Source: Sebaldella termitidis ATCC 33386 (GTDB lineage: Bacteria > Fusobacteriota > Fusobacteriia > Fusobacteriales > Leptotrichiaceae). Taken from it: a DNA stretch of 64,000 nucleotides. The DNA lies in the NCBI RefSeq assembly GCF_000024405.1, contig NC_013517.1:1984001-2048000 (forward strand). Reading direction: 5' to 3'. Below, piece after piece: positions 8,122-17,006 of the stretch. Within the stretch, counting starts at the first letter, position 1. Every line of letters starts with the position of its first letter. The notes under the pieces were generated by a model, which ran no database searches, had not been told where the DNA came from, and was given only the letters and a program-made list of their open reading frames with translations. A program made the translations under genes and the position numbers.

Positions 8122-9456
8122 ATGTTTAATAGTTTAGGAGACAGATTTCAGGACATCTTCAAGAAAGTAAGCGGTCAGGGGAGACTGACAGAAAGCAATA
8201 TAAAAGATGCTTTAAGAGAGGTAAGACTGGCGCTGCTTGAAGCAGATGTCAATTATGGCGTGGCTAAGAATTTTGTAGCCAAAATAAGAGATAAGGCTGT
8301 GGGTGAAGAAGTAATTAAAGGTGTCAATCCTGCCCAGCAGTTTGTAAAAATAGTAAATGACGAGCTTGTGGAAGTACTCGGCGGAACTAATGTAACTATA
8401 GCAAAATCAGCAAAGCCGCCCACAGTAGTAATGCTTACAGGATTACAGGGAGCAGGAAAGACTACTTTTTCTGCGAAGCTTGGTAAATATCTTAAGAAAA
8501 AGGGAGAAAAGCCTTTTTTAATAGGTGCTGATGTTTACAGACCGGCAGCAAAGAAGCAGATAAAAGTTCTCGGGGAACAGACTGGAATTTCTGCTTTTAC
8601 AATAGATGAGAGTACAAATGTACTGGAAATATGCAAAGCCGGAATGGAAAAGGCTAAGGAAGAAAATGCTACCTATGTAATATTTGATACGGCAGGAAGA
8701 CTTCACATAGACGAACAGCTTATGAATGAACTGAAAGAAATAAAAGAAAATTTTCATCCTGACGAGATACTTCTGGTGGTAGACGGAATGACCGGACAGG
8801 ATGCAGTAAATGTAGCGAAAACATTTAATGAGGATCTGGATATAAGCGGAGTGGTACTTACTAAGCTGGACGGAGATACAAGAGGCGGAGCTGCTCTGTC
8901 TATAAAAGAGGTTTCCGGAAAGCCGATAAAATTTATCAGTGACGGGGAAAAGCTTGATGATGTATCGGCCTTTCATCCGGACAGACTGGCATCAAGAATT
9001 CTTGGGATGGGTGATGTAGTTTCGCTGGTAGAAAAAGCTCAGGAAGTAATTGATGAAGATGAAGCAAAGAAAATGGAAGAAAAGTTTCGTAAAAATCAGT
9101 TTGATTTTGAAGATTTTCTGAAGCAGTTTAAGATGATAAAAAAGATGGGTTCTCTGGGAAATATTATGAAGCTTATACCTGGCGTGGATACAAGTGCAAT
9201 AGATATGGCAATGGCTGAAAAAGAAATGAAAAAGGTAGAGGCAATAATATACTCCATGACAGTACAGGAAAGAAGAGATCCGAAGCTTCTTAAGAACGGC
9301 GGCAGAAAAAAGAGAATTGCCGGCGGAAGCGGTACAGAAGTAACAGAAGTAAATAAACTGATAAAACAGTACGAGCAGATGAAGCAAGTAATGAAAATGT
9401 TTAACAGCGGAGGATTTCCGGGAATGCCGGGAGGATTCAGAGGTAAAAAGAGATAA
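8122..9456 (+). CDS. ffh: Signal recognition particle protein Ffh (SRP54)
   Basis: The 444-aa protein has the N domain (1-90), the GTPase G domain with GLQGAGKTT (107-115), DTAGR and TKLDGD motifs, and a C-terminal M domain with many Met residues ending GGFPGMPGGFRGKKR. It binds 4.5S RNA and signal sequences and docks with FtsY. The length matches the family. It is cotranscribed with ylxM (45-base gap) and followed by rpsP. Confidence 0.98.
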   Translation: MFNSLGDRFQDIFKKVSGQGRLTESNIKDALREVRLALLEADVNYGVAKNFVAKIRDKAVGEEVIKGVNPAQQFVKIVNDELVEVLGGTNVTIAKSAKPPTVVMLTGLQGAGKTTFSAKLGKYLKKKGEKPFLIGADVYRPAAKKQIKVLGEQTGISAFTIDESTNVLEICKAGMEKAKEENATYVIFDTAGRLHIDEQLMNELKEIKENFHPDEILLVVDGMTGQDAVNVAKTFNEDLDISGVVLTKLDGDTRGGAALSIKEVSGKPIKFISDGEKLDDVSAFHPDRLASRILGMGDVVSLVEKAQEVIDEDEAKKMEEKFRKNQFDFEDFLKQFKMIKKMGSLGNIMKLIPGVDTSAIDMAMAEKEMKKVEAIIYSMTVQERRDPKLLKNGGRKKRIAGGSGTEVTEVNKLIKQYEQMKQVMKMFNSGGFPGMPGGFRGKKR

Positions 9457-9496
9457 TTAATAAAAATAATTAAATATATTTTGGAGGTAAAATAAA

Positions 9497-9766
9497 ATGG
9501 TAAAATTAAGATTAACAAGATTAGGGAGAAGAAAAAAGCCTGTATATAGAATTGCAGCTATGGAAGAATTAAGCCAAAGAGACGGTAAAGCTATAGCTTA
9601 CTTAGGAACTTACAATCCGCTTGTTGAAGAAGGAAAACAAATAGACATCAAAGAAGAGGAAGTTTTAAGATTCTTACAAAACGGAGCACAGCCAACAAGA
9701 ACTGTAAAGAGTATCCTTACTAAAGAAGGTATATGGGAAAAATTTCAAGCAACAAAAAAGAAATAA
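9497..9766 (+). CDS. rpsP: 30S ribosomal protein S16
   Basis: The 89-aa protein starts VKLRLTRLGRRKKPVYRI, the diagnostic S16 N terminus, and contains the YLGTYNPL segment. S16 is an assembly protein of the 30S subunit. It has a strong TTTTGGAGG ribosome site and follows ffh by 40 bases. The ylxM-ffh-rpsP order is conserved in many low-GC bacteria. A terminator follows 26 bases later. Confidence 0.98.
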   Translation: MVKLRLTRLGRRKKPVYRIAAMEELSQRDGKAIAYLGTYNPLVEEGKQIDIKEEEVLRFLQNGAQPTRTVKSILTKEGIWEKFQATKKK

Positions 9767-9792
9767 TATAATAATTTTATTTTAACATATTT

Positions 9793-9824
9793 TCACCGAT
9801 GAATGATTTTGTCGGTGATTTTTT
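9793..9824 (+). terminator. Intrinsic terminator after rpsP
   Basis: TCACCGA and TCGGTGA pair across a 12-base loop and are followed by six T. Confidence 0.85.
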
Positions 9825-9970
9825 GATATGAAAAAATAAGTGAACTAATAAAATTATTAAGGATCAAAAAATAACATCATTATAAATTAACTAAAAAATA
9901 AAGAATTTTGTATACAAAAATAAATAGATATGATAGAATATTTGTATATAGAATTAAAGGAGGCTTTTAA

Positions 9971-10228
9971 ATGAACCAGCTGGATGAAATATGTAAATTT
10001 TACGAATATGAATTAATGAAAATCATTTCCAGAAATATGATTGAGATTAAGAAAGAAGACAAATTTATTTCAATAGTAGCATATTACAACAATATGAAAA
10101 AAGTTAATTTTAAGAGTTTTTCCTATAATGAAAGTAATAAAATTATTCCGCAGAATATAAGCGGTGACTTAATTATGGAACTAAAGAAATTTTATTTTAA
10201 GCATGACAAAAGCTTTATGATTAATTAG
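9971..10228 (+). CDS. Small protein of unknown function
   Basis: This is an 85-aa soluble, charged protein with no signal peptide or membrane helix. It has an excellent AAAGGAGG ribosome site and codon use like its neighbours, which supports a real gene. I recognise no domain. It lies 33 bases before a zinc-ribbon microprotein and may form a small operon with it. Confidence 0.65.
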   Translation: MNQLDEICKFYEYELMKIISRNMIEIKKEDKFISIVAYYNNMKKVNFKSFSYNESNKIIPQNISGDLIMELKKFYFKHDKSFMIN

Positions 10229-10261
10229 GGATTATTGATATTGGACAAAGGCGGTGAAAAT

Positions 10262-10435
10262 ATGGAAAATCATTTTGAAAATTACAGTATAAAAAAGCTT
10301 GGATGCCTGAATTGTAAAAAAGTACAGGATATGAAAGTATTTGTAAGTGAAAAAAATGACAGTAAATATGAAACAGCAGTATGTCCGGATTGTGCATCAC
10401 CGGAGGATTCAAATGAAGGAATAAACATGAAATAA
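10262..10435 (+). CDS. Zinc-ribbon microprotein (57 aa)
   Basis: The protein has two CxxC knuckles, GCLNCKK near residue 15 and CPDCASP near residue 42, typical of a small zinc ribbon. No other domain is present. The start is ATG 10262 behind AAAGGCGGTG. An in-frame TTG at 10235 is less likely. The role is unknown; small zinc ribbons often contact nucleic acid or act as adaptors, but nothing here shows which. Confidence 0.7.
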   Translation: MENHFENYSIKKLGCLNCKKVQDMKVFVSEKNDSKYETAVCPDCASPEDSNEGINMK

Positions 10436-10445
10436 ATTACATAGT

Positions 10446-10475
10446 CAGTATCGGGCGTTTCCGGTGCTGTTTTTA
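10446..10475 (+). terminator. Intrinsic terminator after the zinc-ribbon gene
   Basis: CAGTATCGG pairs with CCGGTGCTG (nine pairs, two of them G-U) across a six-base loop and runs into TTTTTATTTT. Confidence 0.75.
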
Positions 10476-10579
10476 TTTTAGCAGAATAAAAATCATGGTT
10501 TGAAAAAAACATATGATATGGTAAAATCTGATAATGAAAATATTTGAATAAAAATAATAAATTAATAAGGGAAGTCATT

Positions 10580-11365
10580 ATGAGAAAAAATAGAGAAAAA
10601 GATTTTGAATTTTTTATAAAACGGGGTATAACCGGAATTATTTTATCAGTAGTAATAATGCTGGCATTAGAACTGGCAATAGTATATTATTACCTGCTGA
10701 TAGGCAGGGAAGAGAATTTTTATGATGCATTTAGAAATCATACTTCAGGTATGATAATACTTCCTGTGCTTCCGTTATACTTTATGCTTTTGGAAATCTC
10801 AAAATTCAAGGAAGGGAAAAAGCTCAGAAAAGATTTTCTAGACAGCGGTGATAAAATCAGCAGCAGAAAAAAGCTTTATTATCATGGAAATGTAAATGGT
10901 AAAAGTGATGATGAATTTGGAAATATATTGTTCATAATAAGAAAAAGAAGTTTTTTTAATTATTTTTTTCTTCCAAATCTTATGATTCCAGTATTATTAT
11001 TTTCAGCTTTTGCATTTTTTAATGAAGTACCTGTATTGAAGACAATATTGGTTGTTTTTTCTGTATTACTGATATTTAATATAATAAGAAATTTCTTTTC
11101 AGCTGTGAAATTTTATGAATACGGATTGATAGTATATAAGCTATCAGGTAAAATAAGACTGGAATATAAGGATATTATTAATTTTGGGAGTCTGTTTCAG
11201 GATAATAAATCTGAAAGCAGGTTTAAAATTGGGACTGATTCTACTAAGATAGATATAGATACAATGAAGCATGCGGTAAGATTTTCAGTTTCCACTTCCA
11301 GAACCGGTGATAAAATTCATCAAGAAATAATGGAATTTATTCCGGAAATAGAGAAGCTATTTTGA
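10580..11365 (+). CDS. Membrane protein of unknown function, YcxB-like layout
   Basis: The 261-aa protein has four hydrophobic segments in two pairs (about residues 16-38 and 52-69, then 133-152 and 156-175) and a C-terminal soluble domain containing YGLIVYKLSGKIRLEYKDI. A gene-product strand pattern of this kind, followed by a short acidic tail, resembles PH-like domains of YcxB-type proteins. ATG 10580 has AAGGGAAG upstream and is preferred to an in-frame TTG at 10544. No catalytic residues are visible, and it stands alone between two terminators. Confidence 0.7.
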   Translation: MRKNREKDFEFFIKRGITGIILSVVIMLALELAIVYYYLLIGREENFYDAFRNHTSGMIILPVLPLYFMLLEISKFKEGKKLRKDFLDSGDKISSRKKLYYHGNVNGKSDDEFGNILFIIRKRSFFNYFFLPNLMIPVLLFSAFAFFNEVPVLKTILVVFSVLLIFNIIRNFFSAVKFYEYGLIVYKLSGKIRLEYKDIINFGSLFQDNKSESRFKIGTDSTKIDIDTMKHAVRFSVSTSRTGDKIHQEIMEFIPEIEKLF

Positions 11366-11423
11366 TAGAAAACTATATATAAGGGGTTTTGGCTAAAAAC
11401 AGAAATATAATATCCTAAATATA

Positions 11424-11465
11424 AAAACTGTCTGAAATTATGCATTGCAGATTCAGACAGTTTTT
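11424..11465. terminator. Bidirectional terminator between convergent genes
   Basis: AAAACTGTCTGAA and TTCAGACAGTTTT pair across a 15-base loop, with A and T tracts on the two sides. It can serve both the + strand membrane protein gene and the minus-strand methyltransferase gene. Confidence 0.85.
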
Positions 11466-11482
11466 ATATATGAGATGCTATG

Positions 11483-12043
11483 CTATTTTTTGTATAAACG
11501 AAAAACTCCGTTATTTTTTACCATATTTTTGAACTGTTTATTATACTGTACGGTTTTTGGTTTCCAAAATGGCATTTTTGTCCAGATTGCATAAATTCCT
11601 CCGGATTTTAACAGCCTGAAAATCTCATCTGAAATATCTTCCATAGGGATAACCGGAGACGGAACAACACCATATAAAAGAACCACATCAAAAAATGAAT
11701 CTTCAAATGAAGAATTCAGGGCATTATCCATTGTTACAGCAACATTTTTCAGTCCCAGACTGTTAACCTTTTTTCGGGTTTCTTCTATAGCTGCTGGATG
11801 TATGTCTGTAGAATATAGTTTTCCGCTGCTGCCGAGTATTTTTGATATTTCGGCAGTAAAATAACCGGAACCGCATCCGATTTCAAGAACAGTCTGTCCT
11901 TCCATTATCCCAGAGGCTTTTATCAGTTTTTCCGGATTATCAAATATTTTTCTGTTCGGGCTGTCTAATAATTTTAAAATTTTGGTATAAACCCATCTGC
12001 CTCTTTCTGATTCAGTATCAAGCATTAACTCTTTAATACCCAT
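11483..12043 (-). CDS. Class I SAM-dependent methyltransferase
   Basis: The 186-aa protein carries the AdoMet-binding motif I LEIGCGSGYFTAEI (about residues 55-68), an acidic motif II with YSTDIHP and the motif DVVLLYGVVPS. A Rossmann methyltransferase fold is clear, but the acceptor is not. It resembles the arsenite/ubiquinone-type Methyltransf_11/25 groups. Its ATG directly follows the stop codon of the AbrB-like gene with no gap, and its ribosome site (AAGGAGGA) lies inside that gene, so the two are translationally coupled. Confidence 0.85.
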   Translation of the reverse strand: MGIKELMLDTESERGRWVYTKILKLLDSPNRKIFDNPEKLIKASGIMEGQTVLEIGCGSGYFTAEISKILGSSGKLYSTDIHPAAIEETRKKVNSLGLKNVAVTMDNALNSSFEDSFFDVVLLYGVVPSPVIPMEDISDEIFRLLKSGGIYAIWTKMPFWKPKTVQYNKQFKNMVKNNGVFRLYKK

Positions 12044-12271
12044 CTAATCCTCCTTATCATCTCCGGCAGTATTTTCATCAAAAATATCTGAAAAAATATG
12101 TTTTAACTTTTCATCATTTACAATAGCAATACCGCGTTTTATATCACCAAGCAATAATAATGTATCGCCAGGTTTAATATTAAATATTTCACGTGCTTCT
12201 TTCGGAATTACGATCTGACCTTTTTCACCTACTTTAGCCGACCATGCGTATTTACCTTCCGGTGCCTTCAT
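12044..12271 (-). CDS. AbrB/MazE-like DNA-binding protein
   Basis: The 75-aa protein contains a SpoVT-AbrB swapped-hairpin domain: EKGQIVIPKEAREIFNIKPG (about residues 16-35) followed by TLLLLGD. Such proteins bind DNA as dimers, either as transition-state regulators or as antitoxins. No toxin gene is adjacent, so regulation of the coupled methyltransferase gene is more likely. A consensus promoter lies upstream with a small inverted repeat between -10 and start (ACTAA at 12290, TTAGT at 12302) that might be its own operator. Confidence 0.88.
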   Translation of the reverse strand: MKAPEGKYAWSAKVGEKGQIVIPKEAREIFNIKPGDTLLLLGDIKRGIAIVNDEKLKHIFSDIFDENTAGDDKED

Positions 12272-12313
12272 AAATTTTTACTCCTTCCCACTAAGTATGA
12301 TTAGTTGGAAAAA

Positions 12314-12342
12314 TCATACCATTTTCTTTTATCACTGTCAAT
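12314..12342 (-). promoter_or_regulatory. Promoter of the AbrB-methyltransferase operon
   Basis: On the minus strand TTGACA (12337-12342) and TATGAT (12314-12319) are spaced by 17 bases, with TGG before the -10 box. The rest of the 315-base gap 12272-12587 holds this promoter, the divergent importer promoter and AT-rich sequence without genes. Confidence 0.8.
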
Positions 12343-12514
12343 GAAAATAATTAAGAAAAGAAGGAAAACGGAAAAAAATTAAAATAGATACAGTAGTATA
12401 GTATTTTGCATGATATAAGATATTTTGTATATTTTTAGCCATATACAATAAAAAGTAAACATTAAACAATGAAATAAAATAATGAATTGATATATATCTT
12501 ATATATTTAATGTT

Positions 12515-12543
12515 TTGACAGTTGTTGGCGTATGTGATAAAAT
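12515..12543 (+). promoter_or_regulatory. Promoter of the amino-acid importer operon
   Basis: TTGACA (12515-12520) and TAAAAT (12538-12543) are spaced by 17 bases with TGA before the -10 box. Confidence 0.8.
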
Positions 12544-12587
12544 TACTTTATAATATAGTTTGGATAGAAAGATTTAGGAGGTAATTT

Positions 12588-13406
12588 ATGAAAGGTAAAA
12601 TATTGAAATTAGTTACAATATTATCATTATTTATGTTAATGCTGTCTTGCGGTTCAGATAAAAAAGAAGAAGCAAAGCAGGAAGGTGCAGCAACAGAAGC
12701 TAAAGCGGATAATAAAGAAGTAAAAAAATATGTTATAGGGTCGGATGTGGCTTTTGCTCCTTTTGAATTTAAGAAAGACGGAAAATATGAAGGAATAGAT
12801 ATAGACATAGTAAATGAAATAGCGAAAATCGAAGGATTTGAAGTAGAATGGAAGCATATGGATTTTAGCGGTATTATAGGAGCAGTTCAGTCGGGACAGC
12901 TTGATGGTGCTATAGCCGGTATGACAATTAATGACGAGAGAAGAAAAACAGTGGATTTTTCTGATCCTTATTATGATACAGGAATTGTAGGTATAGTAAA
13001 AGCAGATAATACTGATATAAATTCACCGGATGATTTCAAAGATAAAAGATTAGCAGTGAAAAAAGGTACAACAGGTGCTGAATATGCAGAATCTGTAAAG
13101 GAAAAATATAATACTAAAATTACAGTATTTGAGGATACATCAACAATGATACAATCAGTAATAAACGGGCAGGCAGATGTGGCATTTGATGATTTTCCTG
13201 TAATAGCATATGCGATTACACAGCAGGATCCTGTACAGTTAAGAATAGCAACAGAAAGACTGAATACTGCACAGTTTGGTTTTGCAGTGAAAAAAGGAGC
13301 TAATCAGGAGCTATTGGAAAAATTCAACAGCGGTCTTAAAAAGCTGAAAGAAAGTGGAAAATATCAGGAAATATTAGAAAAATATACAGGGAAGGCAGAA
13401 AAATAA
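12588..13406 (+). CDS. Polar amino-acid ABC transporter substrate-binding lipoprotein
   Basis: The 272-aa protein begins with a signal peptide and lipobox LMLSC (Cys21). It then shows the family-3 solute-binding fold: VIGSDVAFAPFEF, an internal LDGAIAGMTIN segment and VAFDDFPV. These proteins capture glutamine, arginine or similar amino acids and deliver them to a GlnP/GlnQ-type complex. The downstream permease and ATPase genes complete the transporter. The ligand is not decided by sequence. Proximity to arginine genes 30 kb away is not evidence. Confidence 0.93.
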   Translation: MKGKILKLVTILSLFMLMLSCGSDKKEEAKQEGAATEAKADNKEVKKYVIGSDVAFAPFEFKKDGKYEGIDIDIVNEIAKIEGFEVEWKHMDFSGIIGAVQSGQLDGAIAGMTINDERRKTVDFSDPYYDTGIVGIVKADNTDINSPDDFKDKRLAVKKGTTGAEYAESVKEKYNTKITVFEDTSTMIQSVINGQADVAFDDFPVIAYAITQQDPVQLRIATERLNTAQFGFAVKKGANQELLEKFNSGLKKLKESGKYQEILEKYTGKAEK

Positions 13407-14126
13407 ATGAGTTTTATACAGAATGTAATAGAAATAATAGCAAGTTCGCATAAGGAGCTTTTGGACGGTCTTCGTCTGACGTTAATAATTACATTTTTTT
13501 CATTGATTTTTTCTACTTTAATAGGAATAGGTATAGGATATCTGAGATCACTTACCACAAAGCAAAAGAATCTTTATAACACGGTAATAAAAGTTTTACA
13601 GTTTCTGGCTAAGGAATATATAGATATAATAAGAGGAACGCCTTTGATCGTACAGGCTTTCTTCTTTTATCTCGCTTTAGTTCCTCTTATTGTAAATCCT
13701 CTTATAAAAATATGGTTTCCTACAGGTATGAGTGCTGAGATAGCCGGGGTTATCATTATCAGTCTGAATGCAGGAGCTTACATGGCCGAGATATTCAGAG
13801 GAGGAATTCAGGCAATAGACAAAGGACAGATGGAAGCAGCAAGAAGTCTGGGACTTCCTTATAAGCACGCCATGAGAAAGGTTGTTCTTCCTCAGGCGGT
13901 AAAGAATATGATTCCGGCAATATTAAATCAGTTTATAATTTCACTGAAAGATACATCGCTTCTGACAATTATAGGTGTACCGGAACTAACAGGAAATGGA
14001 AAAACAATATCGGCAGCAAATTATAAGTATTTTGAAACATATCTGATTATAGGTATAATGTATTATGTTATAATAAAGGTACTTTCTTTTGTATTCAGCA
14101 AAATTGAGGAGAAATTAAATGTATGA
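13407..14126 (+). CDS. Polar amino-acid ABC transporter permease
   Basis: The 239-aa protein has five to six membrane helices and the EAA loop with [20 protein letters not shown], which docks to the ATPase. The earlier stretch [17 protein letters not shown] is typical of the His/Glu/Gln/Arg permease family. Its ATG directly follows the stop codon of the binding protein, and it overlaps the ATPase gene by four bases, so all three are translationally coupled. Confidence 0.95.
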   Translation: MSFIQNVIEIIASSHKELLDGLRLTLIITFFSLIFSTLIGIGIGYLRSLTTKQKNLYNTVIKVLQFLAKEYIDIIRGTPLIVQAFFFYLALVPLIVNPLIKIWFPTGMSAEIAGVIIISLNAGAYMAEIFRGGIQAIDKGQMEAARSLGLPYKHAMRKVVLPQAVKNMIPAILNQFIISLKDTSLLTIIGVPELTGNGKTISAANYKYFETYLIIGIMYYVIIKVLSFVFSKIEEKLNV

Positions 14127-14845
14127 TAAAAACAGTTGATTTGACGAAAAAATTTGGTGATAATGAAGTTTTGACCAAGCTTAATGTAAATGTGGAACAG
14201 GGAGAAGTAATAAGTATCATCGGGCCGTCAGGTTCAGGAAAAAGTACATTTTTAAGATGTCTGAACGGACTGGAAACTATCACAGACGGACATGTATATA
14301 TTGATGACTTTGATATAGCAGGAAATGAACTTAATATAGATAAATTAAGAGAAAGAATAGGAATGGTTTTTCAGTCTTTTAATTTATTTCCGCACTTAAA
14401 GGTGATAGATAATATAACTCTTGCCCCTGTTACATTAAGAAAAATGAAAAGGGACGAGGCAAAGAGAGTAGCAAGGGAACTGCTTGATAAAGTAGGACTC
14501 CTTGATAAACAGGATGTTTATCCGTCAAGTCTTTCAGGAGGACAGAAGCAGAGAGTAGCCATAGCAAGAGCTCTTGCCATGAATCCTGAAGTAATGCTTT
14601 TTGATGAACCTACCTCGGCACTTGATCCGGAAATGGTCGGGGAAGTTCTGCAGGTTATGAAAGATCTGGCAAAAGACGGAATGACCATGGTAGTGGTTAC
14701 GCATGAGATGGGATTTGCCAAGGAGGTATGCAAAAGAGTAATATTTATGGCAGAAGGTAAAATAGTGGAAGAAGGAGCTCCCGATGATATATTTACCAAC
14801 CCAAAGCATGAAAGAACAAGAAATTTTCTTGAAAGTGTATTATAA
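14123..14845 (+). CDS. glnQ: Polar amino-acid ABC transporter ATP-binding protein
   Basis: The 240-aa ATPase has a Walker [10 protein letters not shown] (about 34-42), Q-loop [11 protein letters not shown], signature LSGGQKQR and Walker [16 protein letters not shown], all canonical. It powers the importer with the two preceding gene products. The length and the FNLFPHLKV segment match GlnQ/ArtP-type proteins. A terminator follows the stop codon. Confidence 0.95.
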   Translation: MIKTVDLTKKFGDNEVLTKLNVNVEQGEVISIIGPSGSGKSTFLRCLNGLETITDGHVYIDDFDIAGNELNIDKLRERIGMVFQSFNLFPHLKVIDNITLAPVTLRKMKRDEAKRVARELLDKVGLLDKQDVYPSSLSGGQKQRVAIARALAMNPEVMLFDEPTSALDPEMVGEVLQVMKDLAKDGMTMVVVTHEMGFAKEVCKRVIFMAEGKIVEEGAPDDIFTNPKHERTRNFLESVL

Positions 14846-14867
14846 AAATAATTTTTATATAAAGATG

Positions 14868-14895
14868 AAAACCGCTGAAAATTCAGCGGTTTTAT
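14868..14895 (+). terminator. Intrinsic terminator after the importer operon
   Basis: AAAACCGCTGAA and TTCAGCGGTTTT form a perfect stem; the tail TTTTATTG follows. Confidence 0.85.
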
Positions 14896-14902
14896 TGTGG
14901 AT

Positions 14903-15028
14903 TTAAATTGATGGAATATCTAAAGCACGTGAAAAATAATATTTAAATTTATAAGTCACTTCTGAAAAAGGGTCTTTATTACCAACAGATGTTTTAGTAA
15001 AGCTTCTGTAGTCAATCAATTTTGACTT
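14903..15028 (-). pseudogene. Coding-like remnant, C-terminal fragment of an unknown protein
   Basis: On the minus strand, in a frame different from the pentapeptide gene, an open stretch reads about 41 codons to a TAA at 14903. It contains DYRSFTKTSVGNKDPFSEV and ends FSRALDIPSI. The composition is protein-like, but there is no ATG, only a TTG at 15019 without a ribosome site. It begins inside the 3' end of the pentapeptide gene. It may be the tail of a deleted gene. I do not recognise its family. Confidence 0.35.
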
Positions 15029-15596
15029 TTAAAACATTAAGTAAATTAATTGCTTCAGGAAATGAAAATCTGGCTCCCTTCAAGTTACATGTCATAATAT
15101 CGATCTTATATTCAGTGGCGTTTCTGAAATCTGCCTTTTGCAGATTACTTTCCAAAAATTCAGTTTCTTCCAGTTTACATTGATTAAACAGACATTCTGT
15201 AAGCTGGCATTTTGCAAACATGGAGTTAGAGAAAGTATTTCCTGAAAATGAAAATTTTTTGAAAGCCATATCTGAAAAAGTATTATATTTTAAATAACAA
15301 TTTTCCAGTCTGCTGATCGGATCGGCAAATTTGAAATCGGGAAGCAGCTCATTCCAGTATATACCCGTCAATTGACACTCTGTAATTTCTGTATCTTCTA
15401 TATGTGAGTTTCCTGGTGTTTTAATATTTGAAATTACGCATTTATAAAAACTGCAGTCAGAAAACGAAGTCCTGATAAGCTTACAGTCTTCAAAGGTGCA
15501 ATTAACAAAACTACAGTTAATAAAGCTGAGATTTTCAAGGGTTTCATTTTTGAGCTTCAAATTTTTGAACTCTTTATCCTCATATTCTTTTTTCAC
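15012..15596 (-). CDS. Pentapeptide-repeat protein, Qnr/McbG-like
   Basis: The 194-aa protein consists of five-residue repeats with a central Phe or Leu every fifth position (FINCSFVNCTFEDCKL and SFSDCSFYKC early, ATEYKIDIMTCNLKG later), predicting a right-handed quadrilateral beta helix. A non-repeat break near residues 63-100 and the C-terminal ARFSFPEAINLL motif resemble the Qnr-like proteins that mimic DNA and protect gyrase. That role is inferred. Many repeats carry Cys. The next gene upstream on the same strand is a SUKH protein 68 bases away. Confidence 0.82.
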   Translation of the reverse strand: MKKEYEDKEFKNLKLKNETLENLSFINCSFVNCTFEDCKLIRTSFSDCSFYKCVISNIKTPGNSHIEDTEITECQLTGIYWNELLPDFKFADPISRLENCYLKYNTFSDMAFKKFSFSGNTFSNSMFAKCQLTECLFNQCKLEETEFLESNLQKADFRNATEYKIDIMTCNLKGARFSFPEAINLLNVLKVKID

Positions 15597-15664
15597 GTAT
15601 TTAGACCTCCTGAATTATATTTTAAAATTATTGTGTGTATTAATTTTATAAGCAGATTCTGTTT

Positions 15665-16801
15665 TTACCCAAACAGTTTTTGAAACAGGTTCTTTTTTCT
15701 GTATTTTTTCAGAACGAAGAAACTTAGTATACCACTTACATATATTTCGCTTCCTGTTTCAAGCTCAAAATCCTTTCTTGATTCAATAAAAATATTCTTT
15801 TTTATACTTGCAGCATAACAAATATAATAATATTTATAATTAAGGCTGTTCCATATAATATCTGTAATGATGCCGGTAAATTCAGTTTTGGCATTGTCCT
15901 GCATCTGTTTAATATCATTTTTATCAGGAGAGTTTTTATTAAGCTGTCTGAATTCTTTTCTTACTTCCTGCTTTATAATTTTTGTCTCAAAGCTGTCCTG
16001 AATAATTAAAGCTGCTTTTATTTCCTGATTAACCCTGAAAAGATCAGTCTTTTTTCCGTCTTTTAAAAATTCGCTGTCTTCATAATAATAGATTTTATTT
16101 ATTTCTTTTAACCCGGAGCATGAAACAGAAAATCCTCTTGCTCTCCCCAAGCCTGTAATATTGGTTATTTTGAAAACATCTGCTGATTTCTTCAGCTCTG
16201 ATGTCAGTTTATTTCTGGTTTCCAGAGAAGCAATACTGTAATCCAGCCATTTGCTGTACCATTCATAAAAAGATACGGAAACTCTGCTCAAGCCGTTATC
16301 GTTACATCTGTCATCTACCCATATTTTTCCTTTTTCTTCTCCGGAAACAATAAGAATATTTAATATACCGCAGCCGTGATGGCAGATTACCATTGACCCG
16401 GCAGTGTCATTGAAATAATCAGCCGGATCATACTCAGGATCATCTTCATTCCCGTATTGTGATTCAGTATAAGGAGCATTTATTGAAAATTTAAAATTAT
16501 CGGAAAGGAAATTATCATGAACAGTGTAGTTTGTTTCAGCATAAGAATTATCAAAATAATCTTCCAGCTTAAACATGCCGTAAGACGGTCCCGCACCTCC
16601 GTTGCCTACATGCAGCAGAAAGCTTCTGTAGTCCGCAGGCAGGGAAATCCCGTGTTGTTTTTCAAAGCTTTGTATTTCTTTTTCTGTTTTACAGGGGTGA
16701 AGTTGATATTTATGCTTTGATGAACCGAATATTTCAAAATCTTTATCCATTTCTTTGAGGATTTCAATTTTTTGTTTTATTTCATCGATATTAAAATCCA
16801 T
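15665..16801 (-). CDS. SUKH-domain (SMI1/KNR4) protein with extra C-terminal domain
   Basis: The N-terminal half of this 378-aa protein is a SUKH domain: KEIQSFEKQHGISLPADYRS (41-60), FLLHVGNGGAGPSYGMFKL (61-79), then VICHHGCGILNILIVSG and IWVDDR. SUKH proteins are commonly immunity proteins against toxin nucleases. The C-terminal part (about 300-365) contains FTGIITDIIWN and a KDF motif, shared with the protein encoded at 39448-40344. No toxin gene adjoins it. The protein is longer than a simple SUKH immunity protein. Confidence 0.82.
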   Translation of the reverse strand: MDFNIDEIKQKIEILKEMDKDFEIFGSSKHKYQLHPCKTEKEIQSFEKQHGISLPADYRSFLLHVGNGGAGPSYGMFKLEDYFDNSYAETNYTVHDNFLSDNFKFSINAPYTESQYGNEDDPEYDPADYFNDTAGSMVICHHGCGILNILIVSGEEKGKIWVDDRCNDNGLSRVSVSFYEWYSKWLDYSIASLETRNKLTSELKKSADVFKITNITGLGRARGFSVSCSGLKEINKIYYYEDSEFLKDGKKTDLFRVNQEIKAALIIQDSFETKIIKQEVRKEFRQLNKNSPDKNDIKQMQDNAKTEFTGIITDIIWNSLNYKYYYICYAASIKKNIFIESRKDFELETGSEIYVSGILSFFVLKKYRKKNLFQKLFG

Positions 16802-17006
16802 AATGTATTCCTCTTTCTCATCTTTTATACTTTTTTAGAAATTATAGCATATATTTCATATAATTTGAAAAAAGACTTTTAAATATGATTGTGAAAATAA
16901 AGACAATTTATAAAAGAATATGATATAATAATATAAAATTAACTGCTGATATGATGTGCGGATATAAAGCATCATTATACAAGGTAAAAGAAAGAGGTCT
17001 AAGTGA

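Noticed and set aside
8518-9518. Long open frames on the minus strand opposite ffh and the rpsP start
   Set aside because: They lie entirely opposite highly conserved ffh, have no ribosome sites and encode Tyr/Phe/Ile-rich sequence typical of antisense frames in AT-rich genes.
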